DNA of 64,000 nucleotides from Hirudinaria manillensis (GCA_034509925.1 CM067531.1:5674001-5738000), one strand, 5' to 3'; counted from the first letter of the stretch, positions 52,096 through 63,075 are shown. Notes: generated from the sequence alone by a model not told the origin. Made by a program: numbers and translations.

Positions 52096-52509
52096 AAATT
52101 ATATGAATTATACGAATTATATGAATTATATTCATTTGAATGAATTTTCTACGATCCCGAGGCAAACCACAATCCTGAAATATATCACTTAAGAAATAAC
52201 TTACAAACGAATTTATTTAATACTAGAGGTGCCCAACCACGCGTTGATTGTGGCTCAATCTGATTAATTTTATAAGAAGGAAATTTTCTAATATGTTTAT
52301 TTTTTACAATTTCACAATGCTTGAGGGTAACGATATTTTAAGCTTTTTCATGTCCATTGACGAGATGGCAGGATTTTCGAAAAAAGCGTATTTTTACATG
52401 ATAAAGTTGTGGTATATATATATGAAATCGAGCACTATGTTGTGTCAAAATTTCAAAGCAATTGGTTAAGTACTTTCAGAGATCATTTACATGATACAAA
52501 CACACATTG
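52096..52509 (+). repeat. Dispersed repeat copy A, left part (split by a LINE)
   Basis: Matches 61485-61985 over its length at roughly 80-90% identity by eye. It contains ACTAGAGGTGCCCAACCACG, AAAAAAGCGTATTTTTACAT and the conserved TCAAAGCAATTGG-TAAGTACTTTCAGA end. The repeat is broken after ACACATTG at 52509 and resumes at 55844. It has no coding capacity and is likely a non-autonomous element; I saw no clear terminal inverted repeats. Confidence 0.8.
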
Positions 52510-52557
52510 TCTGGAAAGACTGTAGATTCATCAACAAGTACCAAGAAAGTATGAAAA

Positions 52558-54000
52558 ATGGCGGATTTTGATTTTTCTTCATCTGACCCGGATGCATACT
52601 TGCCGGAGTTTTACGAGGTTTCAAATTATGTCACAACCAAAGATATGGCCCAATTATGTAAATCAGACTTTTCTTTGATGCATATAAACTGCAGAAGCAT
52701 CTCAAATAAACTCCAGGAAGTGGAACTGTTGTTGTCTTCTTGTCACGCAGAGATCCTGGGTGTCAGTGAAACATGGCTGAAAGACAGTGATCCTGTACCT
52801 GCTATTAATGGTTACAGATTTGTTTCGAAAAACAGGGAACGGAGCCTAGGAGGAGGCGTTGGCTTTTTTCTCCAAGACAACATCAAATTTAATCTCATTG
52901 ACACGAGTGACTGGAAATTTGAAAGTTTTGAATATATTCTAATTTCAATCAGCCAACGCAGAGGAGAGAACATTGTTGTAGCCATTATCTATCGCCCACC
53001 TGGAAACAGCTTAAAATTTTTTAACAAAGAATTTTCAGAATTCCTTTCTTACACGATCAAAGACAACAGAAAGGCAATAATAATGGGCGACTTTAACATT
53101 AACCTATTAGCAATTGAAAGCAGTCAACCCACCAATGAATTTTTAAACATCCTCCACTCTTTTCTCATGATGCCTGCATTCCTCAAACCCACAAGAATTG
53201 GACCCTCATCTGCCACTCTCATAGACAATATCTTCACAAATATCTCCCTCAGCAAATGCTTTCCCAAAATAGTTATTGATGACATTTCGGATCACCTCCC
53301 TCTCTATATCAATATTAAACTGCATGAGATTGTAAAAATAGTGGAGCCCCCAATGCTGCGCAGAAGACAGAATAAACAAGCTAAACTGAAATTTAAAGAA
53401 AGCTTGACTGCGGAGGATTGGTCCGATGTGACCATAGAGTGTGAATCCCAAAATATATCTCACGCCTATCAACTTTTTATATCGAAATATCAAAATCTAT
53501 ATAATCATTGTTTTCCCTTGGAAATCGTCGGCTCCCGATCGGGAATGAAAAGACAGGAATGGATGACCCCTGCTCTCCTAAAATCTTGTAAAGTAAAAAG
53601 AAATCTGTACAAGACATATCTAAAGAATCCAACTCCAGAAAATAAAATCAAATTCTCAAATTACAGAAACAAATTCAAAACTATCAAGCAGGCCATAATT
53701 CGTCAACACTTCTCATCAAGATTCCAGAGTCATCAAGGAAATCCAAAGGGTACTTGGAATATCATAAAAAGTATTTTGTCTAGAGGGAGCAAACCAGCTG
53801 TAGCTCCCGACATATTTTACTCGGACGACGGGTGCGAAATAAACTCTCCAATTGCAATAGCCGAAAAATTCAACAAATATTTTTCCGATCTTGGACCAAA
53901 CTTGGCAAAGAAAATCATTCCTTCATCCAAGTCCTTCGATAAATTCCTCACGAGATCTTCCACCCCCACAATGTTTTTTTTCCCCTGTTTCGGCAGATGA
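52558..54000 (+). CDS. LINE ORF, apurinic-type endonuclease part
   Basis: 480 codons. The N-terminal APE-type endonuclease shows LMHINCRSISNK, GVSETWL, GGGVGFFLQDN, AIIYRPPGN, IMGDFNINLL, the PTR-x-G-P-S-SATLIDNIFTN block and ISDHLPLYINI: the metal and catalytic residues (N, E, Y, D-x-N, D-x3-N, S-D-H) are all present. A linker rich in basic residues follows. The frame then hits a stop at 53998-54000, just after an eight-T run at 53974-53981. The reverse transcriptase continues in another frame, so this is most simply a one-base insertion in an originally single ORF. Confidence 0.9.
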   Translation: MADFDFSSSDPDAYLPEFYEVSNYVTTKDMAQLCKSDFSLMHINCRSISNKLQEVELLLSSCHAEILGVSETWLKDSDPVPAINGYRFVSKNRERSLGGGVGFFLQDNIKFNLIDTSDWKFESFEYILISISQRRGENIVVAIIYRPPGNSLKFFNKEFSEFLSYTIKDNRKAIIMGDFNINLLAIESSQPTNEFLNILHSFLMMPAFLKPTRIGPSSATLIDNIFTNISLSKCFPKIVIDDISDHLPLYINIKLHEIVKIVEPPMLRRRQNKQAKLKFKESLTAEDWSDVTIECESQNISHAYQLFISKYQNLYNHCFPLEIVGSRSGMKRQEWMTPALLKSCKVKRNLYKTYLKNPTPENKIKFSNYRNKFKTIKQAIIRQHFSSRFQSHQGNPKGTWNIIKSILSRGSKPAVAPDIFYSDDGCEINSPIAIAEKFNKYFSDLGPNLAKKIIPSSKSFDKFLTRSSTPTMFFFPCFGR

Positions 54001-55516
54001 GATCATTCAAATAGTCAAAGAATTGAAGACCTCCCATAGCTGTGGTCTTGATGGTGTTGATCCTTGCATTACTGGTGAATTCATCTCATTGATCTCGGAC
54101 ACCCTCAGCTCTCTAATTAATTGTTCTTTGTTAACGGGGAATGTTCCTGATGACTTAAAATTGGCCAAAGTGATTCCATTGCATAAATCTGGTGATTTGA
54201 ACAAGATCTGCAATTACAGACCTATCTCAATCCTGACATATTTTTCTAAAATTTTTGAAAAGGCAGTATATCGTCGAGTGGAAATCTTCTTATCAAAGTT
54301 CAGTCTCCTTAACAACAAACAATTCGGATTTCGAAAAAATCACTCCACATATATGCCTTTGTTGTTACTTCATTCCAGAATCGCTGACGCTCTAGACCGT
54401 GGTGAGTTCACCATTGGTGTGTTTCTTGACCTATCTAAAGCAATTGACACCGTAAATCATGAGATACTTTTGTCAAAACTCTATTATTATGGCTTGCGTG
54501 GCTGCGTTTTAAAATGGTTTGCAAGTTATTTGGCGGGTCGTAAACAATTGACAGAATTTAATGGGTCTAGATCGTTGTTCAGTGACGTAACTTGTGGGGT
54601 TCCTCAAGGTTCTATTCTTGGTCCTTTACTATTTATCATTTATATTAACGACCTACACAATTCCTCATCTTTGCTTTCATTTTTGTTATTTGCGGATGAC
54701 ACTAATGTATTTGCCTCTGGCAAAAATCTTAATGAATTGATTATTACCATTAATAGGGAGTTAACTAATGTTGACATATGGTTTCGCGCCAATAAGTTAT
54801 CTTTAAATATTGAAAAAACAAACTTTATGCTGTTTTGCTCAAAGAACAAGGATAGAACTCATATCATTCAACCCAGCATTAACAACCTTCAGATTAAACA
54901 TGTTACGTCCACCAAATTCCTCGGCATTATTATCGATGAGAAATTAAACTGGTCTTTCCACATCAATTATGTTGCCACCAAAATTTCAAAAAACATTGGA
55001 GTCATATCAAAAATCAGTTCATTTGTTGATAGAAAAATTCTTACAATGCTGTACTATTCATTAATCTATCCCTACCTCATCTATTGTAATATAACTTGGG
55101 CATCCAGCTATCCCTCTAAACTCACCCATCTACTCACTCTTCAAAAAAGAATAATCAGGATTATGTTTCGCCTCCATCCACGTGCTCACACAAAGGACTT
55201 CTTCATTTCAAATGGTTTTTTGAATATTTATCAGATCAATAAATTCCAAACTTGCCTCTTCATGTATAATTATGAACATAACTTGTTGCCTTCTGCCTTT
55301 AGTAATATGCTTTCCAAATCCTCAGATATCCACTCTTACAATCTTAGATCATCCAATCAATTTAGATCTGAATTTTCCCGTACCACCTTCAAAAAATTCT
55401 CCATATGTTGTAAAGGTCCATTTTTGTTCTCTTCTCTGCCATTATCCCTTACTTCTTTAAACAGTTCCTCTCTATTTAAATCCCTTCTTAAAAAACACAT
55501 TCTCTCCAGTTGTTGA
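53891..55516 (+). CDS. LINE ORF, reverse transcriptase part
   Basis: The coding match starts right after the T-run (about 53982, SADEIIQIVKEL), not at the open frame's 5' end. RT motifs in order: KVIPLHKSGDLNKICNYRPI, LNNKQFGFRKNHST, VFLDLSKAIDTVNHEILLSK (motif A, with Ile where Phe is usual), GVPQGSILGPLLFIIYINDL (motif B) and LLFADDTNVF (motif C, catalytic Asp-Asp at 54695-54700). Motif E-like TKFLGIIIDEKLNWS and a thumb domain follow to the stop at 55516. No internal stops. With the one-base shift removed the whole ORF would be about 985 codons, so this copy is nearly intact and recent. Confidence 0.92.
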   Translation: MDQTWQRKSFLHPSPSINSSRDLPPPQCFFSPVSADEIIQIVKELKTSHSCGLDGVDPCITGEFISLISDTLSSLINCSLLTGNVPDDLKLAKVIPLHKSGDLNKICNYRPISILTYFSKIFEKAVYRRVEIFLSKFSLLNNKQFGFRKNHSTYMPLLLLHSRIADALDRGEFTIGVFLDLSKAIDTVNHEILLSKLYYYGLRGCVLKWFASYLAGRKQLTEFNGSRSLFSDVTCGVPQGSILGPLLFIIYINDLHNSSSLLSFLLFADDTNVFASGKNLNELIITINRELTNVDIWFRANKLSLNIEKTNFMLFCSKNKDRTHIIQPSINNLQIKHVTSTKFLGIIIDEKLNWSFHINYVATKISKNIGVISKISSFVDRKILTMLYYSLIYPYLIYCNITWASSYPSKLTHLLTLQKRIIRIMFRLHPRAHTKDFFISNGFLNIYQINKFQTCLFMYNYEHNLLPSAFSNMLSKSSDIHSYNLRSSNQFRSEFSRTTFKKFSICCKGPFLFSSLPLSLTSLNSSSLFKSLLKKHILSSC

Positions 55517-55843
55517 ACCGCACATTTCCTCATCACTTCATCATTCCTTTCGTTATCCTTGGTCTTCTGTCACAGCACCTCCCTGGTTAATCTACATCTC
55601 TCATTATCAGGTGTTCGTTGTTCCCATCGTGTTTAGAAGTTTTGTCATCCTAATCTCAGTTTATCATTTATGTAAAGACCCTTTCATACGTCCCTTCAAC
55701 TTTGTCAATATGAATTAGCCTATCCCCTAGACGGGAATTAAATTCCCTTGGGATAAACCATTGATGAATTTGTGATTTTTTTTGGGCATGATCTGTGTAT
55801 ATTTCAAAATTTTTTTTTTGAATAAACGAATTCATAACCGTTA

Positions 55844-55885
55844 ACACATTGCATTTTTAGTTATATAGATTATATAGATTATTAT
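55844..55885 (+). repeat. Dispersed repeat copy A, right end
   Basis: ACACATTGCATTTTTAGTTATATAGATT continues the repeat interrupted at 52509 and equals the end of copy B (CACATTGCATTTTTATTTATATAGATT near 61958-61984). It begins with the second copy of the target-site duplication. Confidence 0.85.
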
Positions 55886-57760
55886 TACGTGTATTACTGT
55901 TCAAAGTAAAAACGACAGTAAAATGTTGATAATGATGACGATTGTTGCGTGTTGGGTTTGTTTTAAGGCAAATTCTTCTGCCGAATGCCCGCACGTTTTT
56001 AAAATTTTGATGCGATTAAATTTGCATCGCAAAAAGCGTTTATCAAAAATCGTCCTCGGAACTCGCGAAAGGAATATCTTCATTCAGCATAAAATTTAAG
56101 AAGAACATAAAAGTCTAAATGCAAAAGATTGTTTCTGCCATTTCTCAAGGATTTCAGCCTTTTCCTGCATCCTGTAATTCATCATTGAATGCCGAATGCA
56201 CCGCTGAATGGATCATTGATTGCCATGGAGCCAACGGTCAGGGAAATTGACCGAACGAGTTCAAACAAGATTCAATAGAAAAGCATCATAAATCATATTA
56301 TTATTATCATCATCATCACCACCGTCATGATTTATTAGGATTCAAAAGTTAAAAGTCAAACTAATTAATAGACCAACGAAACAATTTATTTGGGCAAAGA
56401 TAATCAATAAAGGAGCTATTTTGGTTCTAACAATTCTTTGACATTTTAAGGTCATTTTGTTAATTTATTTGTTTTTTAAATTTTGTTGTTTATTTGGACA
56501 ATTATATGCTTATTTCCACATTATTTTAATATTATTATATTATTTAATATAATTTACGATGTAAACGAATGATGATGAAGACGACGAAAATGTTGATGAT
56601 GATGAAGATGATGAGTGAAGATAAAAGTGAATTCCTCCTGTATTCCGAATCTGTAACAAGAAAAGATTGAGAATCGTGATTTGGAAACAAATGTCGCCTG
56701 AAAATGGATGGACAATGTTCAGTGAACATCCTTCAACTGAGTTTATTGTAATTAATTATCATATTGTAATTAATTATCATAATGTAATTATTTAACATAT
56801 AGTAATTAATTATCTTATTGTGATTAATTACCATATTGTGATTAATTATCATATTGCAATTATTTTATATTATTAAAATATTAGAAAGTCACAATACGAT
56901 AACACTCACGAAGCAGTTCAAATGATACCAATTGCATCGATATCAAGGAGTTGTAACTATTCTGCCGTAATTATGCAAACAACCGTTGAATGAGACAAAG
57001 CCGGTCACTCATTTTACTGTAATTTATCCTAAAAAGATGATCAGGTTACACAAATTACAAAAGATCTTCAGCAAATTAAATGCAACGGTTTGTAATTTAA
57101 ATAGAAGACGCAGAGGAAACGACAAAAAAATATCACACATTATAAAAGTTTTGTTTAGAAAAATAATAATAAACAAATAAAAATAAATAAATAATAATAA
57201 AAATAAAGTTCAGTTCATCTCCACTTTTGAATCGAAAAAACATGAAGCAGTCACTTCTGTAGATTTAAGATTATAATCGGAAATGTTTGATGTTATTCAA
57301 TACTGAAGGTGAACGCCTTGGGTTCTGTTTTAGTAACTTCGAGTAATGTCGGAAAGCTTTTGTGAACTGTTTATATATCGAATGACTGCAAATGAAGTTA
57401 CGAATTGTTATTATTGAAGAAATTAAGAATGAGCTATTTAATAATTCTGAAATCTTCAAGAGATTTTGTGCCCAGATTTTAAAGATTCGGTTTCATAACT
57501 ATTGCAAAAGAAGGAAGCACCTTTATCTGGTTTCGTGAGACCTAGAACACGTCAATGGTAGAAAATCACAATTATCATAATTATTATTATCATAATAATA
57601 ATGGTAATTTAATTTCAATTCCAATGAAACTTATTTATTGTTATTACTCATATTGTCGATACTACTATCATCCAACAAGACCAAATTCCGTGTGCAGATA
57701 AATATCTTTTTTATTTATCACAAACAGAAATTTAAAAAATTATGGAACCAATTCAAATGC
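55886..57760. other. Gene-poor DNA with simple repeats
   Basis: No gene supported. Contains triplet-rich stretches (GAT/GAA near 56568-56615), a tandem array at 56748-56870 listed separately, and short open frames without motifs. Confidence 0.5.
56748..56870. repeat. Tandem repeat, about 17-18 bp unit
   Basis: Six to seven diverged copies of the word ATTGTAATTAATTATCAT in tandem, AT-rich and partly palindromic (TAATTA). Confidence 0.85.
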
Positions 57761-57764
57761 TTCG

Positions 57765-58645
57765 TTAGAAATGCAAAGGTCCAATGAAGGAAAATAAATC
57801 ATTCACTTTCGGTGAGTCTGGTTGTTTGTTTTTTTTTTTTAATTTTGAAATATGTATTTTATCAGTCCATGAACAATCGCCAACATCACAAAGTCCTCTT
57901 TTTGATCCTGAAATAACCACAGGTGGAAAAATCATTGAGCATGGATTTTGAAAGACGCAAAGCAAATGATGACCTTATCTCGATATCGGCATCTGTTAGA
58001 GATTTTAACGAAATATTATTTAATGTAATGTACTTGGAGATATGATTTTGATTTGCCTTCAAGGATTCCCTAGATATTGTAAGCAAAGATTTTTTTTAAA
58101 TTCTGTGTCCTAACCACTTACATTTCAGTTTCGGACCAATATCAGCATTAAGATACTTGTATGCATCGAGTATGTTCCTTGCCTTATTTGGTATTTCATT
58201 GTTACTGAGGTAAGAATGCGGGTTGCAATCCAGGGACTATTTTTCTTCTGCACCTCCTCTCTCAGGGACGAGCATTTTTGGGCAATCATATTCACTGAAT
58301 ATTACTCAGTTCTAACTTTGTTCCAGAAACCTCTTCTTTTCAATATCTGTGGAGGATATTACGATCAAATCATCCGCGAATGCCAAATGGTTCAAATTGA
58401 CCGATGAATGAATTAACATCGTCAGTCACTCCGATGGAAGGGTCCACCTCTGTCACGTCGATAATCGCGTTGAAAAGTGAATGAGACATTGGATCTACTT
58501 TCCCGACTCCTTTATTCAATGATATTTCATGACTCGGTTGAACTGAACATTCACAAAAGGCCTCTGAAATGCATCTCAACATGAACGGTGGGGTTCCTAA
58601 TCTGCGGTCTGATCTTACAATCGATTGATGAGATGGTAACATCAA
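57765..58645 (-). pseudogene. Decayed reverse-transcriptase fragment
   Basis: On the minus strand, 58645-58370 reads GVGKVDPMSHSLFNAIID, resembling the RT motif-B block (GVxQGDPMSPxLFNxxID). It is preceded by an RRLGTPPFMLRCISEAF-like helix. Downstream pieces in shifted frames give LDAYKYLNADIGPKL (post-RT YKYLG-x-G motif), SLTDADIEIRSSFALRLSKS and similar. Stops and frameshifts separate them, and no Asp-Asp motif C is preserved. Probably an old R2- or CR1-like non-LTR element, different from the intact LINE at 52.5 kb. Confidence 0.45.
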
Positions 58646-59850
58646 TAAACCTGAGATTCAGCTTTTACATACGCTCCAAATATCACTATTCTGTTTGTTG
58701 TTATTATTTTTTATCATAAAATATTCCTTAATAAAGATGAGAATGTCAATTAAGTTGCCGTTTCAAGTTATACGAACTTTGATGTAATTTTAAAAAATAT
58801 TTATTTTCCCTTGTTTAATTAAAAGTTTCTTTTTAGGAATGTTGTTATCCATTAAATAGTAATAGCAACTGGAGGCATAGAACTCATAAATATGCATAAA
58901 TAGCATAAATAAGAAATTAATTAAGTCGACATCGAAGTGAGTTGAAGTTTAGTTTCCAAATAATTGCAATAATTTACGTGTTACAAAAGTATTTTAAAAA
59001 AAGAATCTTATTTCATTTAAAACATGTTCACTCGTGAATGGTCTTTTCAATGGCATTTCAATTACAGTCAATTGATCGCTCGTCTTCCTTTCTATAATTT
59101 AACGCTTCGACTGAAGCCATTTTACAAGAGTCACGTGGCTAGGAAGCATCTAATCGCGGACAATTATTGTTATTATTTTTGTATTATTATTATTATTATT
59201 TTTGTATTCAGCGATTCATCCAAGTACTTTCCGAAGATTATTATTTAAAATAAAAATTAATAAAAATTTTATTTATTATTATTATTATTACTATTATTAC
59301 GTGATAAAGTGCCTCAGAAGATCAGGAGTTGGATTGATTCAAATTGGATTCCCAGCCTTAAGCATATGATAAAAATGTATACCATTCTCCTATTTGAATG
59401 CTAAAGAATTCAGTCCCACATAATTCATAATGCATAAAAACAATGTATAATGCATAATAACAATGCATAATTCACGATGCATAATGCAATTAATCAAATT
59501 ATGTTGCTCCTTGAATTTTTTTACAAATTTGATGCCATTCTTTCACTTCTTGGAAAGTGAAACTTAATTCTAAAAGACTTTCGAAAGAAGAAAAAGAAGT
59601 CTATTTTTCTTCCCGATATATTATTTTGTATTTATATTTAATAATATTATTTTATATTTATGTTTAGGTATTATTAACGACATTTAATGACATATTATGT
59701 TGCTCCCATCTCACGGTTAAATGTGGCTGTTCGTCTTTATTATTATTTTTTTCAATTGTTTCGGTGAAGTCCAGAATTTTTAAATGAATTTCTTTTCCTG
59801 TGACTTTCTGGATGTTCAGTAAAACATGAAATTACTTCGATAATTTTCTA
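58646..59850. other. Gene-poor AT-rich DNA
   Basis: No gene seen. Holds (ATT)n near 59165-59205 and 59270-59300, and a cluster of ATAATGCATAA-like words at about 59425-59495. Confidence 0.5.
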
Positions 59851-60480
59851 CTTTTCAACGATGGTCTCGGGAAGCCATTTCCTGCCGAATTCAATTGGTT
59901 CAACAGTTGGCAACGTCGCCTGAGGACATTCGCGTCGATTGAGTTTCTTATTCAAAATGGATTTGCCACAATTCGTGGATGTTCTGCGAAGATCGTGTGC
60001 AAGAAATTACGAACCCTCCACCGTTTCACCGTTGGCTACACAAAGAACAGGTCAAGAAAAGGTTCCTTTCTGATTTTTAACTGATTTTTGAGCCACTTGC
60101 ACTAGTTCTGCACATTTCAAGCAAAGGCCTTCCTTGGCTTCCAAATCACCGGCCACGCCTGTGGTCTTTTGTCGGAAACAGAATCTGTGTTTCGGAAACA
60201 ACTCCGCCTAACAACGCCTCGGTTTCACTCTTTTCCCCAAAATTTTCATTTCATGGAAAATTATGTTTCATATTCAAGCGATCTCAAACGTCAACCGTTT
60301 CTTTACCGACCGAGACAATCGTTCGACATGTTGTCCTGCCTTCCATTTGAAATCAAAGATGACAATTTGACCTTCAAAATTATTTATTTTCACGGAACTA
60401 CGATCAAGAATCTAATTTTAGACTGTGTCTAATAAGCGAAGGCTTTCACGTTGTTATAATGCTTGTACAATTCTTAAACA
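59850..60480. other. GC-richer island, possible terminal exons (minus)
   Basis: Base composition rises sharply compared with its flanks. On the minus strand a candidate exon 60148 to about 60076 (GVAGDLEAKEGLCLKCAELV), bounded by AG and GT, can splice in phase 0 to a strong acceptor (TTCTTTGTGTAG) near 60038. That gives PTVKRWRVRNFLHTIFAEHP and a stop at about 59957. An alternative acceptor gives a different 45-codon end. No family recognised. The plus-strand open frame at 60169-60432 also lies here and is not convincing. Confidence 0.25.
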
Positions 60481-60780
60481 ATGAATTAACGTGGTTGAAC
60501 TTTAAATGCTAAAAATATTTCTATAATAAAACTTTGAAAACTAAATTTTGTATAAACTTTCAGGTTTTATCTTTTATTTTTACCCCCTCAAAATGCTCCA
60601 CTCCTCGCCCAGGGCCAAAATCACCCCCACGATAATGGTTTCAAAGATCTGCTGGGACAGCAACCATTGCAATCACATTCCGATCCATTCTCACAACTGC
60701 TCAACAGAGGCACAAAGAGATGAAAAATATCGAAACCACTTGTTTCAAGTTCTACTTTTGTCATTTGTTCGGCCTCTTCC

Positions 60781-60895
60781 ATTGTTGTATCATTGATGAT
60801 GTAGTGATATCCTCAATTGTTGTATCACTGATGATGTAATGATATAGTCAATTGTTGTATCATTGATGATATAGTGATACTTTGTAGTGATATTC
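60781..60895. repeat. Tandem repeat, about 38 bp unit, three copies
   Basis: Three copies of a unit beginning TTGTTGTATCATTGATGATG and ending in TAGTGATAT with small changes. Confidence 0.88.
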
Positions 60896-61213
60896 TCAGT
60901 TGAAAGTATATTTTACTTTTTCAAATAATTCTTGGAACCGAAAAATTTCTTGGTCATTCAATTGAATTTTAAAATTAAATTTTCAAGGCATCCTTAAAAA
61001 TAATAATTTTTTTTATTACGACGAAGAAAATTATGGTCTCTTTTGTTTTTCATATGAGAATTTCTTTGAAGTGACCGTGGACTTTATTTCTTTTGAGACA
61101 CGAAATTGGAAATAATTTTTTTTAAATTATTAATATTTTATTAATACTCATAGAATATCTCTAGGTCTGCTAAGACGATAAATCCATAAGTTTTTATTGA
61201 ATTTATGAGAATT

Positions 61214-61352
61214 GTAGATTAACTTTAGATTAATTGTAGATTAACTATAGATTAATTGTAGATTAATTGTAGATTAATTGTAGATTAATTGCAGATTAAT
61301 TGCAGATTAATTGTAGATTAATTGCAGATTAATTGTAGATTAATTGTAGATT
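61214..61352. repeat. Tandem repeat, 12-bp unit GATTAATTGTAG
   Basis: About eleven to twelve copies of the 12-bp unit GATTAATTGTAG/GATTAATTGCAG, with T/C variation at one position and two AAC variants at the left edge. Confidence 0.93.
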
Positions 61353-61484
61353 ATTTGAGCTTGGATCACAATTTTAATTTTAAATTGAGTCTCGATTAAA
61401 ATAAAATCTTTAAATGCGTATTTCGTCAAAATGATTGTTATTGTTGTTGTTGTGTAACTGCAATTCATTTTCCTCTCGAATTAC

Positions 61485-61985
61485 TTGAATTATATGAATT
61501 ATGTTAATTATAAAAATTATATGAATTATATTCTTTTGAAATATATTTATTTGAATGAATTTTCCATGATCCCGAAGCAAACCGCATTCCTGAAATATAT
61601 CTTATGTATATATATATGAAATATACTTAAGAAATAACTTACAAACGAATTTATTTAATACTAGAGGTGCCCAACCACGCTTTGCTGCGGCTCAATCTGA
61701 TTAATTTTATAAGAAATTTTCTAATATGTTTATTTCTACAATTTCACAAATTTGCTTGAGGATTACGATAGTTTAAGTTTTAGTTATCGTGGCAAGATGG
61801 CAGGATTTTCGAAAAAAGCGTATTTTTACATGATGTTGTTGTGGCATATATATGAAACCTATATAAAAACACTCCTCTAATCGAGCACCATGTTGTGTCA
61901 AAATTTCAAAGCAATTGGTCAAGTACTTTCAGATAACATTTACATGATACAAACGCACATTGCATTTTTATTTATATAGATTTGG
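61485..61985 (+). repeat. Dispersed repeat copy B (uninterrupted)
   Basis: Second copy of the element split by the LINE at 52.5 kb. It shares GAATTATATTC, GATCCCGA-GCAAACC, TACTAGAGGTGCCCAACCAC, GGCAGGATTTTCGAAAAAAG and the end CATGATACAAACGCACATTG, then CATTTTTATTTATATAGAT. It has an extra segment (CCTATATAAAAACACTCCTC) not in copy A. No open frame of note. Confidence 0.85.
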
Positions 61986-62620
61986 GCATAATTTAAATCT
62001 ATTACTTAAAATAAATGAATTAATTTATTAAAATTAATTAAATAAAATATTTATTACAAAATATATCAGTTAATTTACAGATGTTCAATATGCCAAAAAC
62101 ACCAGTTACTCGGACATCATCATCAAGCAACATTTGATGTTTTTTCAAATTAAATTTCATAATACCTTAGAAAACTCAATTCCTATTTTTAAAAAATAAT
62201 TTTAAAATATTAAATTGAATATTTTTTATGAAAAGCAAAAAAAATAAATTTATAAATAAAAACACGATTTGCATCGGAAAGTAAGGAGAAATAATGCGAC
62301 GTCATGAAATGAAACGTCAGAATTGCAATCATTTTGACTGATGCTTCCCAGATTAATTGCCATGGAATTAAATCTCTTTTGTGGCATATTTCCCGCAAAA
62401 ATTATAAATTAAACAAAGAAAAATAAATAAATAAAATTACTGGAAGTTTAAACTTAAAAATTAAATGGAATTCAAAGTCCCCACTTCCGGTAAAATTCTT
62501 TTAATCAAGCGGTTTTGATTTGAGAGGAATTTCCTGATCAAGTTTCACTTTCGATTCACTGTTGAGTTGAAAGTTCAATAATTATTTCTCAATTTACTTA
62601 ATCAACAGACACGGGAATGA
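61986..62620. other. AT-rich DNA without features
   Basis: Low-complexity AATTAAATAAA-type sequence; nothing coding seen. Confidence 0.6.
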
Positions 62621-62659
62621 CTAGAAGAATTGTTGTTACTTCGTCATGAAATTGACGGA

Positions 62660-63075
62660 GATGATGATGGTGACCATGATAATGATAATGATGACGCTGA
62701 TGATGATGACGACGACGACGACGATGACTATTACGAGAGAAAGAAATTTGAAATTTGCAAAATGTTCCAATCCCTGTTGCATTCAAATGAATGAAGAAGA
62801 AAAATGAGGCAACATTTCGACGAGATTTTGTGGAGAGGTGTTGTTGTTGTTGTTGATGATGATGATGTTGTTGTTGTTGTTGTTGATGATGATGATGTTG
62901 TTGATGTTGTTGATGATGATGATGTTGTTGTTGCTCTTGTTGATGATGATGATGTTGTTGATGTTGTTGATGATGATGATGTTGTTGATGTTGTTCGTGC
63001 CGATGATGGTGGTGATAACGACGCCCACGATTTTAATGATGACGACGACGACGATGATGATGATGATGATGTTGG
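62660..63075. repeat. Triplet arrays (GAT)n / (GTT)n
   Basis: Two blocks: GATGATGAC/GAC units at 62660-62730, and a minisatellite of alternating (GAT)4 and (GTT)3-6 blocks at about 62838-63000, followed by GAC/GAT units to 63075. It leaves all three frames open on both strands (poly-Leu/Met, Val/Asp, Asn/Ile), which are artefacts. Confidence 0.93.

Larger units (their letters stand above)
52510..55843 (+). mobile_element. Non-LTR retrotransposon (LINE), 3.33 kb, with TSD
   Basis: Inserted inside a dispersed repeat and flanked by the 8-bp direct duplication ACACATTG (52502-52509 and 55844-55851). It carries an endonuclease/reverse-transcriptase coding region, a 48-nt leader before the first ATG, and a 3' UTR of about 330 nt with GGGAATTAAATTCCC (a perfect hairpin stem) and AATAAA near the end. 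The 3' end is AATAAACGAATTCATAACCG followed by TTA, not poly(A). The very short leader and lack of a gag-like ORF1 suggest either a single-ORF lineage or 5' truncation. By domain style it belongs near the CR1/L2/Jockey group; exact clade unknown. Confidence 0.92.
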
